From contig NC_059346.1 in the NCBI RefSeq assembly GCF_019703515.2, forward strand, positions 53,702,001-53,766,000: 64,000 nucleotides of DNA, read 5' to 3'. The notes under the pieces are model-generated. The model saw only the letters and a program-made list of their open reading frames with translations, was not told the DNA's origin and did no database searches. Each line of letters begins with the position of its first letter. Position 1 is the first letter of the stretch. This stretch comes from Myxocyprinus asiaticus (taxonomy: Eukaryota; Chordata; Actinopteri; Cypriniformes; Catostomidae). Positions 13,708-25,407 of the stretch are shown one piece after another. A program made the position numbers and the translations under genes.

Positions 13708-13830
13708 AGTAAAAGTCTTCATGATAAAGCAAAAAAGGAGATAGAGAAGAATAAGAACCAAAAGGGGCAAGAAAGGACTCATGGGCATTGTGGCAGTGTC
13801 AGTCCATACAAAGAGAAAAATACTTTTTGG
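13708..13830 (+). pseudogene. Decayed second R-SNARE tail exon
   Basis: After a pyrimidine tract and AG at 13706-07 the sequence starts AGTAAAAG, like exon 3 of the VAMP gene (AGTAAAAC). Further on, AAGAAAGGACTCATGGGC parallels AATAAAGGACTTTTAAGC of that exon. One frame gives SKSLHDKAKKEIEKNKNQKG and another then gives KGLMGIVAVSVHTKRK, so a frameshift separates the SNARE end from the membrane anchor. It is 4.4 kb downstream of the functional gene. It fits a remnant of a tandem VAMP duplicate (VAMP5/VAMP8 are tandem in mammals). Confidence 0.5.
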
Positions 13831-14045
13831 AACAAAATGTTAAGATAATTGTTCATTTGTACTTTTTTCCACCAAGAAACTGTCAGGAACTATATACATA
13901 GCTTGTGCACACACATACAAGCTCTCAGGCATGCAGGCAGATACCCAAATTATGTTGCAAAACATCATTTTCAAAAAACAGGATTTGTATTATATAAAAT
14001 AGGTAGATTACATTTCCCTTTTCACATTTTCCCCATATATTTCAG

Positions 14046-14191
14046 ATGAAAAGGATCAAGTCCCATGAATGTGGGACTAGCAAAACTGCCATTCTGAAAG
14101 TCTGTGGAACATGTCCTAAACATATGGAGAAGATAATAAAATTGAGACAGGGTTCTGATAATACAGGAAGCACCTCTTCCAGTAGCATAGT
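14046..14191 (+). other. Possible orphan exon
   Basis: TTTCAG precedes 14046 and GTGAGT follows near 14192. Between them one frame stays open (MKRIKSHECGTSKTAILKVC, later GSDNTGSTSSSS). Cysteines and a Ser-rich end are visible. It has no family match I recognise and no partner exon. It could be a tail exon of the decayed SNARE copy 220 bp upstream, or chance. Confidence 0.25.
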
Positions 14192-14699
14192 GAGTATAGA
14201 GTTTAGCATGCTACGTTGTTGGTTTTGATGCTGTAATAAATTTTGCTAGCTTTTTCTGTTTTATAACAGTAAAAGACTAAAGTTTCTCTTTGGGGGTTTT
14301 ATGAGATGCCGTTTTCAGAGATGCTGTGGAAGATGGTTGTATATTTCCAATTATGTTTTCGATCTGCTCCGTAATGGAATTTAGAAAGTCATTACTACTA
14401 TACTATGCTACTATGGTTCTGTTCAAGTATGACTCCTGTATAGTTGCCAGTGTAGTCTCTAGGCAAGATTATGATTTCAATCTCTATTCTTGAAGGCTGA
14501 ACTAGACCATGATCAGATCTTTATTCCAGGATATGTGCTAAATGTTTCAGCATAAATTAAACAGTATGAAATAGTTTCATTTTTCAAGAATGAAAAACAC
14601 TTCCTAGTGCTCGATGCATGCGCAGAGCGCTAGTTGGTGCTAGGAAGTGTAATCGAGCTTGAAATCATGATCGCCAAGGAGACTGCTGATGTCAAGATT

Positions 14700-15990
14700 T
14701 TTAGTGAAAACTTAGTTACTGTCACAGAATTTGAGGAAGGAACCAAGATGCAGGAAGGCAAAGAACTGGGCTTTATTAAAAATAAAAACATAATACAAAC
14801 AAAACCTCTCACATTGGAGGGAAACAATATCAAGACAAGACACACGTGAAAAATAAAATTAAAATGCAAACAAAAACTCACGGGGGAGAAAAACCAGACA
14901 AGGCAAGAAGAATAATTAACAAACTAACTAAGAACGGGAACAAACAGGAACTCACATGGACTGACTGACAAAACTGGAGAGCAGACACAACAACAACGAT
15001 CTGGCAATAAAGAAGAGACAAAGGAGAGAATATATAGAGCGATTAGGGATATAGGGTACAAGTGCTGCCAATAATCACGAACTGCTGAGCAGCACCTTTG
15101 AGCAGGATTGGGGAGTAAAGAAATACATGTAACGGGATTACGTATTTAAAATACAAAATATAAGTAACTGTATTCCACTACAGTTACAAATTAAATCATT
15201 GGTAATTAAAATACAGTTACATTCAAAAAGTATTTTGATTACTGAAGAGATTACTTTGCATTTTATTGTCATTTGTTTCATTTAATATTTAGTTCTTTCA
15301 GATGGAAAACATTTATACACATCAGTGATGCGATCCAAAGTGCATTTGAACAGCGGTGAAACACTTTCTTATGATGTGTTACATTCATACGAGCAGACAG
15401 AGAAGTAAGTTTGAAGTGAGTTTGGAGCAGAAGAAATAGAAATAAATCTTGTGTAAATTGTCAGCTTTAAAACTAAGATAAAATGCTATTTTTAGCCATT
15501 TTACATGCACGTTACCAGACACGGATCATATTTTTTTATCAAGAAAATTCACATTGGATCATAATTTCTTTTTTCCAGTATGACTTTAATATTAGGCCAA
15601 AAATCGTATTCTTGATAATAATTTTTGTAATGTTTTCCTGTAAAAAGATCTAAAAATCCTTAAAACAAGATCAATTTGTTTGATCTTGTTTTAGAAACAA
15701 TACTGCATAAGATATTTAGGTTTTTCAGAGAATGTATTTTTAACGTGTATTTTGTCATACTGTACTGGCAGAGTTTTTATAGTAACGAAATACGTTACAA
15801 ATGACATTTTACAGCATGTATTCTGTAATCTGTAGTGGAATACATTTCAAAAGTAACCCTCACAACCCTGCCTGTGAGAAACAGGAGGGAGAGAGGGAAA
15901 CAACAGCGCATGGGATAACCTGAGAGATGGGCGGAGGAAACTGTCACAATCCTGCCAAAACAAGAATGGCACAAGACCAAAAGACAGTTA
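14700..15990. repeat. Composite interspersed repeats
   Basis: Two halves of one repeat (about 14715-15110 and 15870-15985) flank unrelated AT-rich sequence with 'GATTACGTATTTAAAATAC' type text. The outer part carries CAAAGAACTGGGCTTTATT and AATCCTGCCAAAACAAGAA. It resembles the reverse complement of the repeat at 11480-13552 in layout. No genes. Confidence 0.4.
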
Positions 15991-15999
15991 CATTTATTT

Positions 16000-16275
16000 C
16001 TGTTTCTCACCCAAAACCGACTGGACCGCTTCAGAAGACATGGATTAAACCACTGGAGTCTTATGGATTACATTTAGGCTGCCTTTATGTGCTTTTCAGA
16101 GCTTCAAAGTTCTGGTCACCATTCACTTGTATTGTGTGGACCTACAGAGCTGAGATATTCTTCTAAAAATCTTAATTTGTGCTCTGCAGAAGACAGAAAG
16201 TTATACACATCTGGGATGGCATGAGGGTGAATAAATGATGAAAGCATTTTCATTTTTGGGTGAATTAACCCTTTA
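16000..16275. repeat. Foldback element, half copy 2
   Basis: One arm only of the foldback family: TTAAACCACTGGAGTC, GACCTACAGAGCTGAGATAT, then GGGATGGCATGAGGGTGA and TTGGGTGAATTAACCCTTTA. The other arm is missing. Confidence 0.75.
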
Positions 16276-16782
16276 TTTTGCATCTGTGGATTCAGCGCCG
16301 AATGGTGTTGACTGACAGAGGTTTACCGAACTATTTCCGAGCCCATGTCATGATCCAAATCGCCACTGAAGATATAGGGAGCCCCTAACCTTAACCATGA
16401 GTGGAAGTGACAGCCCCTTGTGGAGTTGGCGCAACCCCACTTTTAGGGTAACCACGCCCCTTTGGGAGTAATCCTAAAACCTACTTACTTGCCTCTGTTG
16501 GCAAATTGTTGAATCCTTGCACTAGATGCTTTTTTTGGAGGCTCCTTATATTGGCTACTATAACACAATGTCCTCACCTTTTTAATATCACCTGTTTTAC
16601 ATCAACTTGTTATTTGAACTTGTCCCATTATTATTAGTCCAAAATTGCCCCGTCTCAACCTTTTTTTGAATGTGTTGCAGGCATCAATTTAAAAAAAGCC
16701 GGATACCTTCAAAAAACAATGCAGATGCAATGCTTTATACAGTTCTTTTTGCATAGGCTACTGTCCCAACTTTTTTTGGAAT

Positions 16783-16785
<3 letters not shown>

Positions 16786-16846
<61 letters not shown>
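16786..16846. repeat. (TG)n(TA)n(CA)n microsatellite
   Basis: Simple repeat directly abutting the left end of a Tc1 derivative. Confidence 0.95.
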
Positions 16847-16847
<1 letters not shown>

Positions 16848-18057
16848 GTGGCCAGAAGTTTGGAATAATGTACAGATTTTGCTGTTTCGGAAGGAAATTG
16901 GTACTTTAATTCACCAAAGTGGCATTCAACTGATCACAAAGTATAGTCAGGACATTACTGATGTAAAAAACAGCACCATCACTATTTAAAAAAAGTCATT
17001 TTTGATCAAATCTAGACAGGCCCCATTTCCAGCAGCCATCACTCCAACACCTTATCCTTGAGTAATCATGCTAAATTGATCATTTGGTACTAGAAAATCA
17101 CTTGCCATTATAACAAACACAGTTGAAAGCTATTTGGTTCATTAAATGAAGCTTAACTTTGTCTTTGTGTTTGTTTTTGAGTTGCCACAGTATGCAATAT
17201 ACTGGCATGTCTTAAGGTAAATATTAGATCAAAAATGGCACAAAAAAAGAAAAGAAAAAAAAGAAAGAAAAAGCTTTCTCTAGAAACTCATCAGTCAATC
17301 ATTGTTTTGAGGAATGAAGGCTATACAATATTTGAAATTGCAAAAAAAACTGAAGATCTCATATAAAGGTGTACACTACAGTCTTCAAAGACAAAGGACA
17401 ACTGGCTCTAACAAGAACAGAAAGAGATGTGGAAGGCCAGATGTACAACTAAACAAGAGGATAAGTACATCAGAGTCTCTAGTTTGAGAAATAGAGGCCT
17501 CACATGTCCTCAGCTGACAGCTTCATTGAATTCTACCCGCTCAACACAAGTTTCATGTACAACAATAAAGAAAGGGGTGCAGGCCTTACGGGAAGAATTG
17601 CAAAGAAAAAGCCACTTTTGAAACAGAAAAACAAAAAGAAAAGGTTAGAGTGGGCAAAGAAACAGAGACATTGGACAACAGATAATTGGAAAAGAGTGTT
17701 TTGGATCTTAACCCCATTGAGCTTTTGTGGGATCAGCTAGACTGTAAGGTGCTTGAGAAGTGCCCGACAAGACAGTCACATCTATGGCAAGTGCTACAGG
17801 AAGTGTGGGGTGAAATGTCACCTGAGTATCTGGACAAAATGACAGCTGGAATGCCAAGGATCTGCAAAGCTGTGATTGCTGCATGTGGAGGATTTTTTGA
17901 TGAGAACTCTTTGAAGTAGTTTAAGTAGTTAAATTTTCATGTTATTAATATTCTGACTATACATTATGATCAGTTGAATGCCACTTTGGTGAATAAAAGT
18001 ACCAATTTCTTTCCATAAGAGCAAAATCTGTACATTATTCCAAACTTTTGGCCGCCA

Positions 18058-18060
<3 letters not shown>
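16843..18060 (+). mobile_element. Tc1/mariner element B, internally deleted
   Basis: Inverted ends CACTGGTGGCCAGAAGTTTG (left) and its complement TTTGGCCGCCAGTG (right), both lying in TA/CA repeat. About 1.2 kb instead of about 1.6 kb. The interior holds the transposase remnant listed separately. Confidence 0.9.
17235..17919 (+). pseudogene. Tc1 transposase remnant of element B, catalytic core deleted
   Basis: It starts with a Lys-rich stretch at 17235, followed by helix-turn-helix remnants (ITQ-like SIIVLRNEGYTIFEIAKKT) and stops. It runs through NWKRVFW and jumps directly to DLNPIELLWDQ (about 17700). The segment that should carry both catalytic Asp residues is gone, while the Glu region and C-terminus (AGMPRICKAVIAACGG) remain. 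A dead, non-autonomous derivative. Confidence 0.9.

Positions 18061-18128
<68 letters not shown>
18061..18128. repeat. (TA)n microsatellite
   Basis: About 34 uninterrupted TA units between two Tc1-type elements. Confidence 0.98.
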
Positions 18129-18129
<1 letters not shown>

Positions 18130-18137
18130 TGTATATA

Positions 18138-18305
18138 CACTGATCAGCCACAACATTAAAACCACCTGTCTAATATTGTGTAGGTCCCCCTTGTGTCGCC
18201 AAAACAGCGCCAACCCGCATCTCAGAATAGCATTCTAAGATGATATTCTTCTCTCCACAATTATATTATATTAGGCAGGTGGTTTTAATGTTGTGGCTGA
18301 TTGGT

Positions 18306-18306
<1 letters not shown>
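18138..18306. mobile_element. 169-bp Tc1-type MITE (GATCAGCCACAACATT family)
   Basis: Ends CACTGATCAGCCACAAC and its complement, with TA on both sides. Longer relatives without matching right ends are at 42188 and 27955. No coding capacity. Confidence 0.88.

Positions 18307-18307
<1 letters not shown>

Positions 18308-18390
<83 letters not shown>
18308..18390. repeat. (CA)n(TA)n microsatellite
   Basis: About 27 CA units followed by about 14 TA units, filling the gap between two Tc1-type elements. Confidence 0.97.
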
Positions 18391-18391
<1 letters not shown>

Positions 18392-18393
<2 letters not shown>

Positions 18394-18892
18394 GTGCAAA
18401 AGTTTTGGGCACTTGTGAAAACTGTTGCATAGTGAGGATGTCTTTAAAAATAATGCCATAAATAGTTTTCATATATCAATTAATGTCATACAAGGTGTAG
18501 CAAACATAAAACAAGCTAAATCAATATTTGGTGTGACCACCTTTGCCTTCAAAACAGCACCAATTCTCCTACTTACACCTGGACACAGTTTTTCTTGATT
18601 GTTGGAAGATAGGATGTTCCAAGCTTCTTGGAGAATTTGCCACAGCTCTTCTGTCTATTTACGCTGTCTTAATTACTTCTGTCTCTTCATGAAATCCCAG
18701 ACTGAGTGGGGGGCTTTGTGGGGGCCATGACATCTGTTGCAGGGCTCCCTGTTCTTCTTTTCTGTTCTTTTATATTTGCAAAAGGAATGTTTGGGAGTCT
18801 AAAATGTATATTTCCTATTGACACACTAAAGCTGAAGATATAAATAACCATCTTAAGAGAAATGTTTTTGTGAAACATCAACACTTTTGCAC

Positions 18893-18894
<2 letters not shown>
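18392..18894. mobile_element. 503-bp non-autonomous Tc1-type element (CTGTGCAAAAGTTTT ends)
   Basis: Terminal CTGTGCAAAAG and CTTTTGCACAG, flanked by TA. A related internal segment (AACAGAGAGCCCTGCAACAG) is at about 42583-42770 in the opposite orientation. It has no transposase frame. Confidence 0.88.

Positions 18895-18896
<2 letters not shown>

Positions 18897-18968
<72 letters not shown>
18897..18968. repeat. (TA)n microsatellite
   Basis: About 36 TA units directly right of the 503-bp element. Confidence 0.98.
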
Positions 18969-18971
<3 letters not shown>

Positions 18972-19242
18972 GAGCTGTTATCAAGGCATAGGGTGGCTAC
19001 TGTAAAGAGCCTAAAATATAAGATTATTTGATTTTTAAAATAATTAAAATGTTCCATGATCCATAATTTTCCATAATCACTATGTGATTCTTTTCAGGGC
19101 TGTTGCAAAACAACAACAGTTTATTGTTTAAATGTTTAATTTTCTTTTAGAAGTTCTTTTCATACAATGGTATATTATATTTTTCGGTTATCAAACACGT
19201 TTTGCATCCAGCATCAGTCTTCCCCCGATGAGAAACACACTA

Positions 19243-19347
19243 GGGCAGCGTTTCACAAAAGCATCGTAAGCTTAAGTAGATTGTATAAACCATACAATGG
19301 TCTCTACTATCAACTTAAGCTTGCGATACTTTTGGGAAAAGCAGCCC
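19243..19347. repeat. Small foldback MITE
   Basis: About 105 bp with imperfect inverted arms: GGGCAGCGTTTCACAAAAGC with GCTTAAG, and its complement CTTAAGC ... AAAAGCAGCCC. Confidence 0.65.
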
Positions 19348-22300
19348 ATGTCATTTTAAGAGTAACATAAATTCTATACTAAACATTATGTACCTGTGCT
19401 GTAAATCAGTTTAATACATGGCAGCAAACAAGCTTCTCAACAAACAGCATCTTTCCAATTCAGGTGCATTTTATTTCACAAAAGAAAAAAAGATAATGAA
19501 ATGTGCAGATGAATGATTCATAACTCAACAGAAAGTTGCAGTATGAAGTAACAAGTCAAAAGTTTCCATTTCGCATGTTTATCAAAAAAATCTGCCATCT
19601 AAACATTCTGTTTTTGGAAAGTCTTTACACAGTTTGTGACTGATACTAAATTATTTGTTGGAAAATGTTTATTGAAGTAATTAGTATAAAATGTGATTAG
19701 TACCTTATTCAAACAGCTGCACTGACAGTCTCATATGTTTAAAATTTGATCCCTATATATATAATAACTTGACTGCGCTTTATGTAACAGTATTTCACAG
19801 TTCTAGGGATGTTTGAACTTGGCCTTTCACACAAAACAGAAACAACAAAGATCCAGTTTAAACTCCATAATATATCTTAGCAGCTCCTTTAGGAACTTTC
19901 CTTCTCACCACAGCAGGGTTTTCATAGAGGTATACTTGTCTGCAAGTTCTTTCACAAAGTTAAATTTTGCATTGTTTCATTGTCTGGCATTACAAAGAAA
20001 TCATAAACAAATAGATTAAAATATAACCATAACCCATATTAATAACACAAATTGCTTAAAAATGAGCAAGATCTTATAACTAAAATACGGTGTGTCATCA
20101 AAATACACCTTATTATGGAGGATTTCACATTTTGGGTCCGCCGAATGCTAAAAATATTCAGGTTTTCCCACTTTAGTGCCCAACATATGAGATTTTTTTT
20201 TACAGAGTATTCTATATATAACAAAATGACATATCTAGTAAAAGAGGTGTTAAAAGTGGAGCAGCCTTCATTTCATAATAATTGACTAGAATGTTGTCTC
20301 ATCGCAGCATACTCTTGTTTTATGCAACATAATCCTCAGCTAAAGGCATTCACTTAAAAGCAGCTCTTCACAACAATTGCTCTTTATCATTTATGCTAAT
20401 GTTTTTAAAATAATACAATTCTGTATACAAGGGAACTGCAGATAAGATATCTGACTGGGTAAATAAGTGGTAACAGGAACTGAAGATTGAAAAAAAAATA
20501 GGCTTATTTTCATTATCAATGACTCAAAGCATAGTTTTTTTTGACAGGCATCTAGAAAAGATGAACCACTTGATAAAAGTTGGATTAATTTCGCCATAAA
20601 AACAAAAATAATTTAAACAAAATAATATAGTTTGCCTGTGGTATTAAAAATATTAAGACCTTGTTTTCACGATACCTGGGATGGATCAAGCAGAATGTGT
20701 AGCTACTGGCTGACACCACACAGTACGACAGGTTTACCATGACTAAAAAGTAAGTAAATCTTATTTCATGTAGCTGGACCCTGAATAGTTGCAACCACGT
20801 TGTATCAGGCACTATAAGACAGGGAGTCCACAGCACCTGATGTCATGTCAATAAAGTGCCAAAGATCAAACTAGGCTATAACAACACTTGGAATGACGGA
20901 ATGAATGCATAAATATCAATGCATCTCAGGTATGAGAAAAACATTGGTTACTTGACTTGAAGAACTTCACCGAAAACCCAAACTATTTGTATCAATGGCT
21001 GGAGCATCTCCATTGCTACAGTAAGGGCTTATACCAACTTAACTTGTGAAGTTATCACAGTTCCTACAGATTAGATGAGTGGATGAAGGTGGATAAGTTT
21101 AGCCATTTATCTTCTTTGTCTTGGCAAGTGTCTTGGTATTGCTGGCAGATCTGTAACAGATTTAAGAGGTGTTCACACTGATGGCGATTTGCTGACACAA
21201 TGCGACCATAGGTCACTCAATTTCATAAAAAGTTGGTGATTTCAGGTGACATGACCAACCACTGGCAGTGTGATAAAGTTAAAGGAATAATGAAAATTCA
21301 GTCATAATTTACTAAACATTTTGTTCCAAATTACTTGCTTTCTTATGTGCAACACAAAAGGAATGTTTAAATGAATATTCGGTATGTCTTTTTAATACAA
21401 TGACAGTTAATAGGGACTCACTTTAAAATTTTTGGAAAGGATTTGGTGAGAAACAGCGCACAATTTAAGTCATATTTCAACTAAAATCTAGACGTCCGTT
21501 GCGCATGAGAGAAGCTCGTTTACAGTGGCTCACAGTGGTTCCAGCCCGATCTCATGAAATTTACGGGACACTGGCAAAATGTTTGCAAACCAAAATTACG
21601 TGCTTCATGACACGTTTGGCTGCAGTTTCCCAGTGAAATGTCCAGCGGGGGGCGCCAAAAGTGAGTGAAATGATGTTGTAATCAGAAGAGGTTTTTAAGG
21701 TGAATATGTTTAGAGTAAAACGCACTTCCCTAACCTAAAAATGTAACCTAACCTAAACCTAACCTACAGTGTTATAAAAAAGGTAAATGAGAGGTAAACA
21801 AAACAGACATCATTACCCTAAACCAACACCTAAACAATAGTGATTTAAAAGCAAATTCGACATGAAAAGCACATTTTCTGAAGCAACCATGTTATATCTT
21901 GTCACTTCTATGGCACTTTGCTTCACTTTCACTTAGAGTAACCTTGACTGGGTTTGAGGCTCAGTCTCCAAGTCCAAAGTCCAACACTCTTATCAGGTGA
22001 GCTACCGTGCAAGCTAATCCCATTGGAATAAGTGTGCAAATGTAGGTGGGTCTGTAATACAAGTGTTAAAATGTATCGTTTTTCAAATGATTCGTTAAGA
22101 GTAAAAGTGTTTTGATATTATAACATTGCAGGGTGTGAGTAATAGTGGAAAAATAAGTGTTAATAAAGTCATAAACAGCCATACTACCTGTTATTTGTGT
22201 GAAATTGAATAAAACACACAGTTGTTGTGCTTCCAGTGTTAATTTCACCAGGAAACTGCGACGAAACGTAGAACTCGGCATGTAAAAGTCAGTTTGCAAA

Positions 22301-22730
22301 AATGTAGTTATAGTCACATTTATTCTATTAGACTAGGTTGCAAAGTTCTGGTGTGAACTTTTCTATTACTTCAGTCCTTTCTATTCCTTTAATCGCTGTC
22401 AGTGTGAACACACCTTTAGAGAGGCGTTATTGCAGTTTTAACACAGTAAATGAATACATTTTTATCAGAGGCCCCATGAATCATTTGAAGGATTCGTTTG
22501 CCCTGGTAACTAGGACTGCAGAAAGTTGTCTTAAACATGAATGTAAAATATCATACAAAATACCTTAGTTATGACCAACTGGCCATTACTATTAGATTAT
22601 AATCAAAAAATTGCTGTAACCTTGCAAGTAAGTAATTCTGTACTGCTTGTACCAGTTCTCCACAAATCTGTGATGTGAATGTGAAAAGACTATACATTGA
22701 GGTCTGAGAGAATACTGTATCGATTAACCC
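19348..22730. other. Region 3' of tmem150a (probable 3' UTR plus repeats)
   Basis: Lies directly downstream of the tmem150a stop and may include its 3' UTR, but I cannot place the poly(A) site. The stretch at about 21540-22050 looks like an interspersed repeat (CCCGATCTCATGAAATTTACG, CCTAACCTAAACCTAACC). No supported gene. Confidence 0.4.
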
Positions 22731-25358
22731 TTAAAACATGGCGATGCTCTCTGGTGTACAGTTGAAATGTGTGGAGGTGCTGCTACCCCCGGGAGACTTA
22801 AAGCTGCGGGCACCACATCCCATAGCAACACCTTTGTTGATGCCCCCAACGATGACCCCTGAGCCTGGATGGTGATGTTGATTGCGCTTCATTAAGGCTG
22901 CCATCATGGTGTCAGTGTTGACAGTGCCAAACTCATAGGTGAACGTGCCGTAGTATACCAGAACCAGCACTGTGAAGACCCATTCACAGATGGCTGCAGC
23001 GTGCTGCAACATAAAGCTCTCGTGGATGAAGAAGATACCACCTTGAGTAGGGAGGATGATGTTAAGGAACAGATTTCAAAATGTACAATTTTAACATGTC
23101 AGTAAACCAATTAACTGTAATGGTCTTACCTTAATGGATAGCAATTCTGAGGAACATTACTTTTAAAAGTATTGTGTTACGTTACTGCGTTACACCATAC
23201 AGTATATTTCAAATAAATTGTTTATTTTTAGAGAAAGTAACTAGGAATGGGCATAAATACCCGTGTACTCGATAGTGACATTTAAATCAATAGTTCACCC
23301 AAAAATGACAATTCTCTCATCATTTACTCACTCTCATGCCATCCCAGATGTGTATGACTTTCTTCTGGTGAACACAAACGAAGATTTTTATAAGAATATT
23401 TCAGCTCTGTGTCTTTACAGTGCAAGTCAACAGGTTTAGAAACTTTGAAGCTCAAAAAAGTACATAAAGGCAGCATAAACGTAATCCATAAGACTCCAGT
23501 GCTTTAAGCCATATCTTCAGAAGTAATTTGATAGGTGTGGGTGAGAAACAGATCAATATTTAAGTCCGTTTTTACTATAAAACTGCACTTTAAACAGCCC
23601 TCCTAAGTGCTCTCCTAAGGGTTCCTATTTTGTTTTTGCTGATTTACATTCATCGTGCATATTGCCACCTACTGTGCAGGGAGGAGAATTTATAGTTAAA
23701 AAGGAATATTGATCTGTTTCTCACCCACACCGATCCAATCGCTTCTGAAGACATGGATTAAACCACTGGAGTCGTATGGATTACACTATTGCACTACCAT
23801 CTGTACATACTGTTTTTATCATACATATATTGTATTTATTACTATTATTGTTATAGATGTATATATTGCACATATCTTTATTCAATATTCAGTGTTCGTT
23901 ATGTGAATCTTCAATTCTGCTTTTAATATTATTGTTATTCTTAATCTATTGTTGATTATCCTGCTGTACCATAACAATTTCCCTCGCGGGATCAATAAAG
24001 TATATCTAATCTAAATCTAAATCTAATCTATTATTATTATTATTTGGGAAAGATAGGGGAAGATCAGACATAAGAACGATGTGCATTTAAGTTTCAATTT
24101 AGATTAAAAAACTTTAGATTTAGATATATGTTTAGCATGATGATGCATCATCTAAAACTGGGGTTCAGGACCCCAGGGGGCCTTAGGGGGTCTGTAAAAA
24201 GTTCAGAGGAAAAAAAAAATTTGTGCACATTTATTATTTTTTTAATTTATTTTTTTAAGTAAAAAGGTTAACATTTGACCAAATTCATTCTGCATTCTAC
24301 AAAGGTTAATCATGTTTACTTTATTGTAATGAGATTTTTAACAGTAATAAATACAAATAAATCTACATATAGTTCCTTCATTTGCAACACACATACTTTT
24401 GATTAGATTAGATCTGAATAGATTAAATCTTTCTAGGGAGTTTCTCCATGTCACTGTCACCTTTAGCTTGCACAGTGGGGGTTGTAAAGCAATATTCTCT
24501 GTAAAGCTGCTTTGGAACAATATTTATTGTGAAAACTGTTATAAAAATACATTTAAATTGAATTAAAAACATTTCTCTGCAGGTTTTAACATCTATCATT
24601 GCTCTAATAGGCTATTGTGCAAAAAAAAAAAATATGCGCTAATACAAAGTAAATATTTTACAGATATTTAAAAAAGGTTATATTTTACTTCTTTTTATCT
24701 TTAGTGCAATAACAATATAAAAAGCAAATATTTAATTTTGAAAACAGAATGTTGTGTTTATAATATCACGTGTCACTATTTTTCACACATAATATAAATT
24801 GGACGTTTTAGAAAGGGAGTCCTTCACAAGGGGATCATCATATTTTGCCAAAAAGTTAAAAAAAATTCAGTCATATGGATTACATTTATGCTGCCTTTAT
24901 CTGTTGGACCCTAAAGTTTTGGACTCTAGAGACTTGCATTGTATGGACCTAGAGAGCTGAGATATTCTTCTAAAAATCTTTTTTGTGTTCAGCAGAAGAA
25001 ATAAAGTCATACATATCTGGGATGGCATGCGGGTGAGTAAATGATGATCAAAAATGTTTAGATTTTTCTTTTAAAGTTTTAAAGCATGTAACTGGCAAAA
25101 TTTAAAACCCTTGTTTTAGCACAAGGAAACAGGACGCATCAGGACCAATTAATGTTTAGTCTGCAAATGCATTGTGATCACGTGTTTTCGACAACCTCAA
25201 AATGTGTTTGTGTGATTTAGGGTACAGCGGGGCTAAAGGCACACCTTAAAGAAAGCGTGTTTTTTCTGGTCACAAAGTGTATAAAGAAAAAACATTTCTT
25301 TTTATTGAATAATGATGGAGCAACATCATTTGTTTTTAATAACAGAAGGTTGTTTCGA

Positions 25359-25407
<49 letters not shown>

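Larger units (their letters stand above)
23280..25074. repeat. Foldback element, copy 3, split by an insertion
   Basis: It starts near AATAGTTCACCCAAAAATGA. The left arm and the first part of the right arm run to 23785, and the right arm resumes at 24870 and ends near 25074. Between them lies a 1084-bp insertion flanked by 15-bp direct repeats. It sits in the last intron of tmem150a. Confidence 0.82.
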
